Below are positions 17,298 to 27,600 of a stretch of 60,258 bases of DNA, piece after piece. Where the stretch lies: positions 1 through 60,258 of the forward strand of contig CAJMPP010000011.1 in assembly GCA_905215325.1 (NCBI GenBank). Direction: 5' to 3'. Source of the DNA: an uncultured bacterium. Lineage in GTDB: Bacteria > Actinomycetota > Coriobacteriia > Coriobacteriales > Eggerthellaceae. Position 1 is the stretch's first letter, and every line of letters begins with the position of its first letter. Made by a program: the position numbers and the translations under genes. The notes beneath the pieces are model-generated. The model was not told where the DNA came from and ran no database searches. It saw only the letters and a program-made list of their open reading frames with translations.

Positions 17298-20174
17298 ATG
17301 GGTCAGGATTCCATTGTCATCAAGGGCGCGCGCGAGCACAATCTGAAAAACGTCGACATCACCATCCCTCGTGACAAGCTGGTTGTGATCACCGGTTTGT
17401 CGGGTAGCGGTAAATCAAGCCTGGCGTTCGATACTATGTATGCCGAGGGGCAACGACGTTACGTTGAAAGCCTCTCCAGCTATGCACGCATGTTTTTGGG
17501 GCAGATGAGCAAGCCTGACCTCGATAGCATCGATGGGCTTTCCCCGGCGGTATCGATCGATCAGAAAACCACCTCTCGCAATCCCCGCTCAACGGTGGGC
17601 ACTACCACTGAGATATATGATTATCTTCGTTTGCTGTATGCTCGCGTCGGCGTCCCTCATTGCCCGGAATGCGGTCGCGTTATCAAGAAGCAAACTACCG
17701 ATCAGGTGACCGATGACATTTTGGCCCTGGATCCCGGTGCGAAGGCCATCATCATGGCGCCGGTGGTTGCCGGTCGTAAGGGGGAATTCACCAAGCTGTT
17801 CGCAGACTTGGCCCATGAGGGCTTCAGCCGTGTCCGCATCGATGGCGAGATAGTGAAGTTGGATGGCCAGCCTCGTACGCTCAATAAGAAGATCAAGCAC
17901 TTCATCGATGTGGTGGTCGATCGCGTGCAGCTCAAGGAGGCCGCAACCGGTCGTATCGCCGAGGCGGTGGAACTTGCGACTAAGTTAGCGGAAGGTCGCG
18001 TCCTTGTGCAGGTGCTTGGTCCCGATGGCAAGCCTCAAGGCGAGGCGGGCGGTTTCTCGAGCGGCGCAAAAGGCGGTCTTGGCGAAGGCGAGCATCTGTT
18101 CTCCCTGGCATTGGCATGTCCCGAGCATGGCCACTCTATGGACGAGCTTCAGCCGCGTGACTTCAGCTTCAACGCGCCCTACGGTGCCTGCCCAGACTGT
18201 TCGGGCATTGGAAGCAGGGAAGAGGTCGATGCAAGTCTGGTGGTTCCCGATCCTTCGTTGACGTTGTCGGAGGGTGCCATCGCACCTTTTAAGAGCGGCA
18301 ACTATTACCCTCAGGTTCTTAAAGCCGTTGCATTGCATATGGGCTGCGATGAGAACACCCCGTGGGAGGACATGCCTAAAAAAGTCCAGAAGGCATTGCT
18401 CGAAGGCTTGGGCGAGGAAAAGGTCAGGGTGGATTACACCACGGTCGATGGACGTAACACCTACTGGTTCATCGAATGGGAGGGCGCCCTTGCCGCGGTG
18501 ATGCGCAAGTATCAGGAGGCGCAAAGCGATACGCAACGCGATAAGCTGCAAAGCTACTTCGCCGTGGTTCCGTGCCCCACGTGCGAAGGGAAACGCTTGA
18601 AGCCCGAGATCCTCGCGGTCACCGTGGGCGGCAAGTCCATTCACGACGTATGTGAGATGAGCGCTCTTGATTGTTACCGCTTCTTCGGCGATCTGCATTT
18701 CGAGGGGCAGCAGGGTGCGATTGCGAACCCTATCGCGAAGGAGATCGTCGCGCGTCTGAAGTTCCTGGTCGATGTAGGCCTGGATTACTTGACCCTTGAA
18801 CGTGCCACTGCAACCCTTTCCGGCGGCGAAGCGCAGCGTATTCGTCTGGCCACGCAAATCGGCGCGGGCTTGATGGGCGTTCTTTACATTCTCGATGAAC
18901 CTTCCATCGGCTTGCACCAGCGTGACAACGAGCGCCTTATCGGCACGCTCGAGCACCTTCGCGATCTCGGCAACACCGTTATCGTCGTCGAGCACGACGA
19001 AGATACCATCCGCGCCGCTGATTATGTGGTCGATATGGGTCCGGGTGCGGGCGAGCGCGGCGGTATGGTGGTAGCCGCAGGAACGCCCGAGGAGGTGGCC
19101 GCTACGGAGGGCTCCCTTACTGCTGATTATCTTTCCGACCGTCGTGCAATCGCCGTGCCGGAGCAGCGTCGTAAGCCCAAGCGCGGTTCCCTTAAACTCA
19201 CCGGCGCATCCGAGAACAACTTGAACAATGTGACGTTGTCGGTTCCTTTCGGCACCTTCACCGTCATCACGGGCGTTTCCGGTAGCGGTAAAAGCTCGTT
19301 GATCACCGATACGCTGGCTCCCGCGCTGGCGAATCGCGTCAACCATGCTCATCGGCGTACGGGCGCGTATCGCAAGATCACCGGCGTCGAGAACATCGAC
19401 AAGGTGATCAATATCGACCAAAGCCCTATCGGCAGGACGCCTCGCAGCAACCCCGCCACCTATATCGGCCTCTGGGACGACATCCGCGCGTTGTTCGCCA
19501 GCACGCAGGAGAGCAAGGCGCACGGATACGGCCCTGGTCGATTCAGCTTCAACGTCAGCGGAGGCCGCTGCGAAGCCTGCAAGGGCGATGGGCAGATCAA
19601 GATCGAGATGCACTTCCTCCCGGATATCTACGTGCCATGCGAGGTGTGCGAAGGCAAACGGTACAATCGCGAAACCCTGCAGGTCACCTATCGAGGTAAG
19701 AACATCTCCGAGGTGCTCGACATGACGGTCGAGGACGCCTTGCTGTTCTTTGAGAACATTCCCGGGATCAAGCGCAAGCTTCAAACGCTTTTCGATGTGG
19801 GTCTCGGCTATATCCGTTTGGGGCAGCCGGCCACCACGCTTTCCGGCGGCGAGGCTCAGCGTGTGAAGCTGGCAAGCGAGCTGCATCGTCGTCAGACGGG
19901 CAAAACGTTCTATATATTGGACGAGCCCACCACTGGGCTGCATTTCGAGGATGTGCGGCAGTTGCTTGTGGTTCTTCAGCGTTTGGTGGATGCGGGGAAT
20001 ACGGTGCTCGTCATCGAGCATAATCTCGACGTTATCAAAAGCGCCGACCATATCGTTGATTTGGGTCCGGAGGGCGGTGCTCGCGGCGGCACCGTGGTGG
20101 CCGAGGGAACACCCGAGCACGTAGCTACTGTGAAGGAAAGCTACACAGGTCGATTCCTCGCCCGCATGTTGTAA
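17298..20174 (+). CDS. uvrA: UvrABC excinuclease subunit A
   Basis: Damage-recognition ATPase of nucleotide-excision repair, loading UvrB on DNA. 958 aa. Two ABC modules are seen: Walker A GLSGSGKSS (residues 33-41) and GVSGSGKSSL in the second half, with signatures TLSGGEAQRIRLA and TLSGGEAQRVKLA. The second zinc finger, CEACKGDGQ with CEVCEGKRY, is intact. In the first, the leading pair reads CPEHG, so a His replaces the second Cys as in several actinobacteria, and the trailing pair is CPDC. Single transcription unit after the tRNA array. With uvrC at 5092, two of three excinuclease subunits lie in this window. Confidence 0.97.
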   Translation: MGQDSIVIKGAREHNLKNVDITIPRDKLVVITGLSGSGKSSLAFDTMYAEGQRRYVESLSSYARMFLGQMSKPDLDSIDGLSPAVSIDQKTTSRNPRSTVGTTTEIYDYLRLLYARVGVPHCPECGRVIKKQTTDQVTDDILALDPGAKAIIMAPVVAGRKGEFTKLFADLAHEGFSRVRIDGEIVKLDGQPRTLNKKIKHFIDVVVDRVQLKEAATGRIAEAVELATKLAEGRVLVQVLGPDGKPQGEAGGFSSGAKGGLGEGEHLFSLALACPEHGHSMDELQPRDFSFNAPYGACPDCSGIGSREEVDASLVVPDPSLTLSEGAIAPFKSGNYYPQVLKAVALHMGCDENTPWEDMPKKVQKALLEGLGEEKVRVDYTTVDGRNTYWFIEWEGALAAVMRKYQEAQSDTQRDKLQSYFAVVPCPTCEGKRLKPEILAVTVGGKSIHDVCEMSALDCYRFFGDLHFEGQQGAIANPIAKEIVARLKFLVDVGLDYLTLERATATLSGGEAQRIRLATQIGAGLMGVLYILDEPSIGLHQRDNERLIGTLEHLRDLGNTVIVVEHDEDTIRAADYVVDMGPGAGERGGMVVAAGTPEEVAATEGSLTADYLSDRRAIAVPEQRRKPKRGSLKLTGASENNLNNVTLSVPFGTFTVITGVSGSGKSSLITDTLAPALANRVNHAHRRTGAYRKITGVENIDKVINIDQSPIGRTPRSNPATYIGLWDDIRALFASTQESKAHGYGPGRFSFNVSGGRCEACKGDGQIKIEMHFLPDIYVPCEVCEGKRYNRETLQVTYRGKNISEVLDMTVEDALLFFENIPGIKRKLQTLFDVGLGYIRLGQPATTLSGGEAQRVKLASELHRRQTGKTFYILDEPTTGLHFEDVRQLLVVLQRLVDAGNTVLVIEHNLDVIKSADHIVDLGPEGGARGGTVVAEGTPEHVATVKESYTGRFLARML

Positions 20175-20193
20175 AATGGTCTTGTTACATTGC

Positions 20194-20268
20194 GACGCCT
20201 ACCGATTTCGGTGGGCGTCTTTGACGCTAAAGAAGCAAAACCCGTCTCCGCGCAAGAGGCGGGTTTCT
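20194..20268 (+). terminator. Two hairpins after uvrA
   Basis: GACGCCTACCG-ATTT-CGGTGGGCGTC at 20194-20219 followed by TTTG, then AAACCCGTCTC pairing with GAGGCGGGTTT at 20238-20266 followed by CTTATT. The second ends only about 10 bases before the ribosome site of the next gene. Confidence 0.75.
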
Positions 20269-20290
20269 TATTCGTGAAGGAGCGGTAGGG

Positions 20291-21844
20291 GTGCATCAAG
20301 GAGCGGCTTTGCGGGGCGGGCATATGATGCGCGGCATCGTCTGCGCATTGGCTGGTTCCGTTTGCTGGGGCTTTTCCGGCACGTGCGCCCAGCTGCTCAT
20401 GGGCGATTATGGCGCGCCTGCCTATTGGATCACGTGCGTGCGCATGCTCATCTCCGCGGTATTCTTCCTCGGCGTCGTGTTCGTGAAGGACTGGCGGTCG
20501 GTGGGGGCGCTCTTCCGCGATTGGCGTTCCATGATCAACATCGCGGCGTTCTCCATTTTCGGAATTGCGCTATGCCAGGTGAGCTATTTCAGCGTCATCC
20601 ATCATACGAGCGCTGGCGTGGGCACCACCATCGAGCAGCTGGGCTTGGTGCTCATCATGTTGTGGACGTGCTTGCGCAAGCGCCGTCTTCCCAACCCTCG
20701 CGAGGTGCTGGGGCTCGTGTTCGCCATGGCGGGGCTCGTCCTGATCGCCACGCAAGGGGATCTGTCCCGATTGGCGCTGTCCCAGCAGGGATGCTTCTGG
20801 GGCATGGTGTCGGCTGTCGCGTTGGCCTTGTATACGCTGATGCCAGTTAAGGTGCTTGCCAAATGGGGCTCGATGATGGTCACGGGGTTCGCCATGTTGT
20901 TCGGAGGAGCGGTTCTCGCGCCCGTTGTGCAGCCTTGGGTCGTCCCCGTCGAGCTCACGCCCGGGTTCCTCCTTATCCTTGCGGCGGTCATCGTCGTCGG
21001 CACCTGTGCGGCTTATATGCTGTATCTGCAGGGAATCAATGACTGCGGACCTGTGAAAGCCGGGCTTCTGTGCGCTGCCGAGCCGGTCTCGGCCATGGTG
21101 CTTTCCGTGCTATGGCTGCATAGCTCGGTGAGCACCTGGGATGTGGCGGGATGCGCGTGCATCCTCGTCATGATCGTCATGGTCACCGAGCTCGAGCCCA
21201 AGCGGGAAGGCGTGGGGTCGGATGCCGAGCTTGCGGGCGTGGAGACGGCGCCGCTTCCGCAAGATCCGCCGGTGTTTGCCGGTCGTGCGTCGGTGCTCGG
21301 GTATTACAATAGCCGACCTGCAACCATGGCCGATATCGAACGCGTGGAGGCGTTGCTCGACGAGGGGCATCGTGCCTTTTCCGAATTGGGCATCGATGAG
21401 GGCAAGTACAAGAAGTACCCGTCCTCGCGGCGTTTGACCCGCAGCGTCAAAGACGGTTCCACGTATGTGGTGGAGAATGCCGGGGGCCAGATGATCGCCG
21501 TGTTCGCCGTGTCCTTCGCGGCGGATAAGAATTACGAGCGCGGCATCAAGGGCGAATGGGTCACCGACACCGGTGCGTCTCCGCAACAGTACGCCGAGCT
21601 GCATTGGGTAGTCGTCGACAAGCCGGTTCGAAGACGCGGTGTCGGGTCGTTCGTCGTCGACAGCGCCTGCCGTATCGCCCGCGAGGGCGGTCGCGTCAGC
21701 GTGCGTGCCGATATCTACCCCGAGAACGAACCGATGCGTTGGCTGCTTGAAACACGCGGCTTCAAGTTTTGCGGGACCATCCAGGTGCGCGACACGTTCG
21801 GGCGCGAAAAGCCGCGTTCCGCGTATGAGCTGCGCTTGAGATAG
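20291..21844 (+). CDS. EamA/DMT-family transporter fused to a GNAT acetyltransferase
   Basis: 517 residues. Residues about 12-300 form a ten-helix EamA (drug/metabolite transporter) protein with two homologous halves, beginning RGIVCALAGSVCWGFSG. After a charged linker (about 301-337), residues 338-517 form a GNAT N-acetyltransferase fold with the acetyl-CoA segment VDKPVRRRGVGSFVVDSA and the C-terminal NEPMRWLLETRGFKFCG. The GTG at 20291 has AAGGAG eight bases upstream; ATG 20324 is an alternative lacking only 11 residues. The fusion suggests export of an acetylated compound, or acetylation coupled to export, but this is inference. The next gene encodes a related lone GNAT. Confidence 0.85.
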   Translation: MHQGAALRGGHMMRGIVCALAGSVCWGFSGTCAQLLMGDYGAPAYWITCVRMLISAVFFLGVVFVKDWRSVGALFRDWRSMINIAAFSIFGIALCQVSYFSVIHHTSAGVGTTIEQLGLVLIMLWTCLRKRRLPNPREVLGLVFAMAGLVLIATQGDLSRLALSQQGCFWGMVSAVALALYTLMPVKVLAKWGSMMVTGFAMLFGGAVLAPVVQPWVVPVELTPGFLLILAAVIVVGTCAAYMLYLQGINDCGPVKAGLLCAAEPVSAMVLSVLWLHSSVSTWDVAGCACILVMIVMVTELEPKREGVGSDAELAGVETAPLPQDPPVFAGRASVLGYYNSRPATMADIERVEALLDEGHRAFSELGIDEGKYKKYPSSRRLTRSVKDGSTYVVENAGGQMIAVFAVSFAADKNYERGIKGEWVTDTGASPQQYAELHWVVVDKPVRRRGVGSFVVDSACRIAREGGRVSVRADIYPENEPMRWLLETRGFKFCGTIQVRDTFGREKPRSAYELRLR

Positions 21845-22020
21845 GGCGGCATGACGGCGCTTGGCGCTGTTGCGTAACCGCTGTTTTGTTGGCGACACGG
21901 GTTCCGTTGTGGATTCTGGGTTGCCAACTACTTGCAGACGTTTACCATGGCTGAGGGTGTTTCGCATCATCTATGCAGGAAAGGGCAGAGCCGCATCGAC
22001 GGCTGGAAGTGAGGATAACC

Positions 22021-22554
22021 ATGACATTGCAGTTCCGCATTGCCGACCATGGCGACTTCGATGGCATCTGGGCCGTGCTCATGGACGGCAAGGCCGCGCT
22101 AGGTCATCTTGGCATCGATCAATGGCAAGGTGCTTATCCTACGCAGCAAATCGTGCGAGATGATATCGAAGCCGGTCACTCCTATGTGCTTGAGGAAGAC
22201 GGCGAAGTAGTCGCCACCACCGTCATCGGCTTCACCGGCGAACCGGTTTATGATTCCATCGAGGGCGCATGGTTGACGGCGTCAGACTCGCGCGACCCGC
22301 GATATGCCGTTCTGCATCGTGTTGCGGTCGCGCAAGGTCATGGCGGGAAGGGCCTTGGCCGCAATCTGCTGCAATCCGCTGAGCCGGTTGCCCGCCAACA
22401 CGGGTGCGAGAGTCTGCGCATTGAAACGCATCCGGGCAACATTCCTATGCTCAAGCTCATAGAGCGATGCGGTTTCAGCCGTTGCGGCATCGTGCATATC
22501 AGCCACGCGGAAGGTGCTTCCACCGACCGCGTCGCGTTCGAGAAGTTACTCTAA
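22021..22554 (+). CDS. GNAT family N-acetyltransferase
   Basis: 177-residue cytoplasmic acetyltransferase of unknown substrate. The acetyl-CoA loop reads VAQGHGGKGLGRNLLQSAEPVA and the C-terminal motif reads GNIPMLKLIERCGFSRCGIVH. It aligns through the same landmarks with the GNAT half of the preceding fusion (HWVVVDKP versus HRVAVAQG; NEPMRWLLETRGF versus NIPMLKLIERCGF). The ATG at 22021 follows GTGAGGATAACC; an in-frame ATG at 21973 lacks a good ribosome site. Confidence 0.88.
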   Translation: MTLQFRIADHGDFDGIWAVLMDGKAALGHLGIDQWQGAYPTQQIVRDDIEAGHSYVLEEDGEVVATTVIGFTGEPVYDSIEGAWLTASDSRDPRYAVLHRVAVAQGHGGKGLGRNLLQSAEPVARQHGCESLRIETHPGNIPMLKLIERCGFSRCGIVHISHAEGASTDRVAFEKLL

Positions 22555-22619
22555 CGCAGCCTTTTCTGTAAACTCTGCGCGTGTGCCCGCGGGGTACAGG
22601 CGGTTTGCGGGGCATTTAC

Positions 22620-22632
22620 TATACTTGAACCT
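22620..22632 (+). promoter_or_regulatory. -10 box of a leaderless transcript
   Basis: TATACT at 22620-22625 ends exactly seven bases before the ATG at 22633; no ribosome site is present. Confidence 0.55.
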
Positions 22633-23751
22633 ATGTCTAACGGAACTCGTGAAAAACAAGCGCTCGGCGTATTCCTCATCCTGATCGTGCTCAGCACGTT
22701 CGGGATTGCCTGGTATATGGTTGCAGGGCATTCATGGAACGTAGCCGCATCCTCCATCGATGAAAAGGTGGGCCAGATGGAAGGGTACACCTCCATCGTG
22801 TACGCAGGCACGCTTCCCGTGCAGGCGGATGCGAGGACGCTTGATTCCCAAAACGGCTCCGATGCGCAGCTCGAAGAGGGAGTGGGCTCTGCGGACGCGG
22901 CCGAAAAGGCCGACGAGGGTGTTTCGGGATCTGGGAGCGGCTCCGCTTCCTCCGCTTGCCCGGATACGGCTGCGTCGTCCACCTCTTCTGATACGGCTGC
23001 ATCGGCGTCCTTCTCCGGTGACAGCGCAGCTTCATCGTCTGCAGACGAGAATGCATCTGTGAACGGTGCTTCATCGAGTACGGGTTCTAGCAACGGCTCG
23101 AATACATCAAGCTCTTCGAAGGGCGCTTTGGGGCAGACGAAGTCTTCCGATGGCCTTGCTGGTCAAACGCATAATGATGAGGCGTCCGGCTTGACGTCCG
23201 ATGTCGGCAGCGTTGCGGCGCCTGTCCCCGATACCGGCGAACGGGACGATGGCGAATCTGATCGAACTTCCGATAACGCGACGGTGCTGAAAGCCGCTAC
23301 CGTCCGCGGCGGCATGGATGTTGCCAAGAGCCAGCCGGTCTCGCCTGAGGAGGTTCAGGTCAACTATGAGGAGAAGGGCGCCACGGTGCTGGTGCTCGAT
23401 ACAGCCGACCCGTCCGAATACAGCGATGGCGTTATCCTCAAGCGCGGCTCGAAGCGCATCGGCGTGTTCTCCGTCGATGTGCCTCTTTCCGAAAAGGCTG
23501 CCGAAGCGCGTGTCAAATACTTCCGCGATTGCAAGGTCGACCTTGTCGTGTGCATTTCGTCGGTTCGCACCTATGTGCGCAACCTCCAGGACGCCGATAT
23601 CGTGATCACGCTGCAGGATGAGGAAGTCTCCACGATGGGCGGTAACTCCAACGGGTCCTTTTTCGTGAACGCGCCTCACGTGGATAGCGTCGGGGCCATT
23701 CTGGTGTCTCCGAGCAATGTCGTGTCCGCAAAGGTTATCGAAAGCCTGTAG
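22633..23751 (+). CDS. Membrane-anchored protein with Ser-rich linker and phosphoesterase-like C-terminal domain
   Basis: 372 residues, no named family recognised with certainty. An N-terminal membrane helix (about residues 12-30, GVFLILIVLSTFGIAWYMV) is followed by a short extracytoplasmic part, a low-complexity linker rich in Ser, Ala, Gly and Asp (about 70-225) and a folded domain (about 240-372). The folded part contains KRIGVFSVDVP, AEARVKYFRDCKVDLVVCISS and LQDADIVITLQDEE, reminiscent of calcineurin-like/5'-nucleotidase phosphoesterases, but the metal-binding His motifs are absent. Probably a surface-exposed non-catalytic domain held away from the membrane. Leaderless start at the ATG seven bases after TATACT. 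Confidence 0.75.
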   Translation: MSNGTREKQALGVFLILIVLSTFGIAWYMVAGHSWNVAASSIDEKVGQMEGYTSIVYAGTLPVQADARTLDSQNGSDAQLEEGVGSADAAEKADEGVSGSGSGSASSACPDTAASSTSSDTAASASFSGDSAASSSADENASVNGASSSTGSSNGSNTSSSSKGALGQTKSSDGLAGQTHNDEASGLTSDVGSVAAPVPDTGERDDGESDRTSDNATVLKAATVRGGMDVAKSQPVSPEEVQVNYEEKGATVLVLDTADPSEYSDGVILKRGSKRIGVFSVDVPLSEKAAEARVKYFRDCKVDLVVCISSVRTYVRNLQDADIVITLQDEEVSTMGGNSNGSFFVNAPHVDSVGAILVSPSNVVSAKVIESL

Positions 23752-24335
23752 CCGGCAGGTTGCTCGCTTCTTTGCCCTTTCTTTCGTTGGGCGTCGTTCG
23801 TATTCTTCTAAGCTCTGTTGCTTGCCGAGTATCGCTTACATTGCTTCGCCATCATTTGCGGCTGTTTCGGCTTGTTGCCAACTGGCTGACCTCGATGCGT
23901 ACCGGGGGTCGGTTCGTCGTGCCGCTTCGTGGCATTGTCTCTGACGTCCCGGACGGATTTTCAGTCTTAGCCTTAGGTCCCCATCGTATCTCATAGCCGC
24001 ACTGCGTCTGGGTTTTGCGGGGAAGCTTTCTAGCATTGCTCTGTTGACTTAATGGGCCGCTGATGATGCTGCGCCAACTGCGATCGCGGAACCGTTTCCG
24101 TGAGTTTAGCCCCTGCCTCGCATATGCCATCAAGCGCATTTTCGACTTAGAATATGCAGTTCCAGAACGCCACGATGCAGGAAATTCGTCTAATGATGAT
24201 GTGTTTTCGGGTCGATATCTCTTCGAACCGCTGGGAAGCCGATATGGATCGGTTGTCAAACAAGTAAACACATAACGAAAAGTGTCTAATTACCCGTATT
24301 TAACCCGATTACCGCAATAGTAATAGCTAAGTAAT
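23752..24335. other. Intergenic DNA without recognisable gene
   Basis: About 580 bases after the Ser-rich protein. Short open frames on both strands have no recognisable motifs or ribosome sites, and composition drifts to higher AT toward the fdhA regulatory region. Confidence 0.5.
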
Positions 24336-24349
24336 TGCAAACGTTTGCA
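24336..24349. promoter_or_regulatory. 14-bp perfect palindrome, LacI-family-like operator
   Basis: TGCAAACGTTTGCA, with the central CG and AAACGTTT core typical of LacI/GalR-family operators. It lies about 285 bases upstream of fdhA in an AT-rich stretch. The binding protein is unknown. Confidence 0.5.
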
Positions 24350-24414
24350 TAGGAAAAAATAGACAAACCAGCAGAATGGTCCAATTATTTCTAACCCGTT
24401 CAGGGGGATTTGTT

Positions 24415-24516
24415 CCAAATGGGGGCATTTGTGCACCATTTGGCGGAATGGTGTCAGTTTCGTATCAAATTATTCATTAGCATGAATGAGTATCCGTAGA
24501 CGCACGATACGGATAC
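24415..24516. promoter_or_regulatory. Cluster of inverted repeats upstream of fdhA
   Basis: CCAAATG (24415) with CATTTGG (24437); CACCATT-TGGCGG-AATGGTG at 24434-24453; ATTCAT-TAGC-ATGAAT at 24472-24487; GTATCCGTA-N9-TACGGATAC at 24490-24516. The last is a perfect 9-9-9 inverted repeat that may be an operator or a 5'-leader hairpin. No FNR-like TTGATNNNNATCAA site is seen. Confidence 0.6.
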
Positions 24517-24633
24517 GCGATGCGCCGCCTTGGCGCCTTCTCCCCGCAGCCTCCAATCGGCAAGAGGGCACGGTGGGCGGTTTCGCATCGGTTTTTAGAC
24601 GAGTGCAAGACGAGTAGGAAAGGAGTGAGGGGC

Positions 24634-27600
24634 ATGAACCTGTCACGCAGGGGCTTTTTCAAAGCAACCGGCGCTGCGCTGGCAACCACGATGGCGTTCG
24701 AGCTTTCCTCGCAGACCCAGGCGTTCGCGTCTGAGTCCAAGCAAGACTGGAAGCTGGTGAACACCGAAGAGTACACCAACATCTGCTGCTATTGCGCAGG
24801 TGGTTGCGGTTCTCTGCTGTCGGTGCGCGACGGCGAGCTGGTCAACCTGGAAGGCGACCCCGACCATCCCATCAACGAGGGCGGCCTGTGCCCGAAGGGC
24901 GCTACCATGTTCCAGCTGCGCAACGTGGTCGACCCCGAGACGCGCGAAGTCATCAAGAACTCGAAGCGTTCGACGCGCCCGCTGGTGCGCCGTCCCGGCG
25001 CAAGCGACTGGGAGGACATCTCCTGGGATGACGCCATCGCCGAGATTGCCCGCAAGGTCAAGGACACGCGCGATGCCTCGTTCATCGAGAAGAACGACAA
25101 CGGCCTGACGGTGAACTACACCCCGGCCATCGCAAGCCTGGGCGGTTCCCAGGAAAACTCCGAGGAGGAATACCTGATCCTCAAGATGATGCGCTCCCTG
25201 GGCGTCATCGCCATCGACAATCAGGCACGTGTTTGACACGGCCCCACTGTTGCCGGTCTGGCAGCTTCATTCGGTCGCGGCTCCATGACGAGCCATTGGT
25301 GCGACTTCCAAAACACCGACGTCATCTTGAATTGCGGTTCCAACTCCGTTGAGAACCATCCTGTAAGCGCGCTGTGGCTTGAGAAGGCCCATGAGCAGGG
25401 CGCTAAGTGGATCGTCGTCGATCCGCGTTACACCCGTACGGCCGAGCAGGCCGATATCTGGTGCCCCATCCGTTCCGGCACCGACATCGCGTTCTATGGC
25501 GGCATGTATAATTACATCATCGAGAACCTCATCGAGCCGAACCTGGCCAAGTACCAGGAAACCGGCGACATGAGCGAGTACAACTTCGAGTACCTGCTCA
25601 ACTACACCAACGCTTCCTACATCCTTGATCCCGACTACAAGTTCGATCCCGAGACGGGTCTGTTCAGCGGTTGGAACGAGAAGACCAAGACGTACAACGC
25701 CCACAGCTGGCATTACGAGACCGAGTCCACCGAGGACTGGGACACCAGCGAGAACGGCGCATACGCCTGGGTCAACAAGCCCGGCACCCCTGAGTTCACC
25801 ACGCCGACGCTCACCAACCCCAAGAAGGACATGACGCTGCAAGACCCCATGTGCGTCTACCAGCAGTTCAAGAAGCATTATTCCCGTTACACGCTCGACA
25901 CCGTTTGCGGTATCTGCGGCATGGACAAGGATGTTCTCGAACTCGTCTACAAAACCTATACCTCTACCGCCAAGCCCGGTAAGGCCGGCACCGTGCTCTA
26001 CGCGCTCGGCCAGACCCAGCACACCTATGGCGCCCAGAACACGCGCGCCATGTCCGTGATGCAGCTGCTGCTTGGCAACATCGGCATCCCCGGCGGCGGC
26101 GTGAACGCGCTGCGCGGCGAGCCCAACGTCCAGGGTGCAACGGACATGGGCATGATGGTCAACGAGCATCCCGCTTACCTGAAGTGGGCGAACACCACCG
26201 ATCGCGCAAGCCTGCGCAAGTGGCTGGAGTCTCAGACCTACTCCGACGGCTACTACACTAACAAGCCGAAGTTCATCGTCTCCTCCCTGAAGGAGTGGTT
26301 CGGCGAGAACGCCACCGTGGACAACGACTACGGTTACGACTGGTGGCCGAAGGTCCCGTCCGAGACGGGTGCCGTGGACTACACGCATATCTCCACGTTC
26401 GAGCTCATGCAGCAGGGCGTTATCAAGGGCTACTTCAACTGGGGCATGAACCCCTGCCATTCGGCCCCCAACGCCGGCAACGTGCGCCGTTCCATGGCCA
26501 ACCTCGATTGGCTGGTCGTCGCCGACCAGGTCATCACCGAGTCCGCCAGCTTCTGGAACGCGCCGGATATGAACCCGTCAGAGATCGACACCACGGTGTA
26601 CTATCTGCCGTGCGCGCTGATTTACGAGAAGCCGGGCATCATCTTGAACTCCGGCCGTTGGATCCAATATCGCTACCAGGCCGTCGAGCCGCGGGATCAG
26701 GCCAAGCCCGACTACGAGATGTGCGACCTTCTGTGGACCGCTATCTGCGACCTGTACAAGAAGGAGGGCGGCGCCAACCCCGACCCGATCCTCAAGACCA
26801 AGTGGGACTACTACGTGGACGGCAAGATCGACCCGCGCCCCGTGGCGTGGGCCCTCAACGGCTACCGCATCGCCGGCACCGAGTGCGACACCGATTCCGC
26901 CAACCCGAAGACCGACCTGCTCAAGGGCTACGCCGAGCTGGGCGCCGACGGTTCCACCGCGTGCGCGATGTGGATCTACTCCGGTATGTGGAACAACAAC
27001 GATGCTCCGCTCGATCCGGCCGAGCAGCCGCTGTGCCGCCGCAACACCGATGACAAGTCCGGCATCGGCCTGAATTCCGAGTGGGCGTTCAGCTGGCCGA
27101 GCAACCGCCGTATCCTGTACAACCGCAACAGCTGCGACATGCAGGGCAAGCCTTGGAACGAGGACAAGAAGCTCATGGAGTGGAACGGCGAGAAGTGGAT
27201 CCTCGTCGACCAGGCCGACTTCGTTGCCGCCAAGGACGGCAAGCCAGTCCCGCCGAACAACAAGACCTTCTTCATGCTGTGGGAGCAGAACGCCCGCCTG
27301 GAGAGCTACGGCATGGTCGACGGCCCGCTGCCCGAGCATTTCGAGCCGTTCGAGTCGCCGTGCGACGACAACCCGCTCAACGGCGCGTTCCACAACCCGT
27401 GCGCATTCGGCACGCAGTATGCGTCCACGAAGCAGGGCACCAAGGAGCAGTACCCGATCGTTGCCACCACGTACTCCGTCACCGAGCATTGGCAGACCGG
27501 CGGCCAGACGCGTCTGTGCCCGGCGTTGGTGGAGTCCATGCCGGCTCAGTTCGTCGAGATGAGCGAGGAGTTCGCGGCCGAGAAGGGCATCGAGAACGGC

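Noticed and set aside
23752..24335. tRNA-Sec (selC) near fdhA
   Set aside because: No 90-100 base segment with paired acceptor, long variable arm and TCA anticodon was found in the gap.
25237..25284. Reading fdhA as two genes split at 25236
   Set aside because: The UGA lies in the invariant selenocysteine context and a SECIS-like hairpin follows, so one gene with recoding explains it better than a frameshift or pseudogene.
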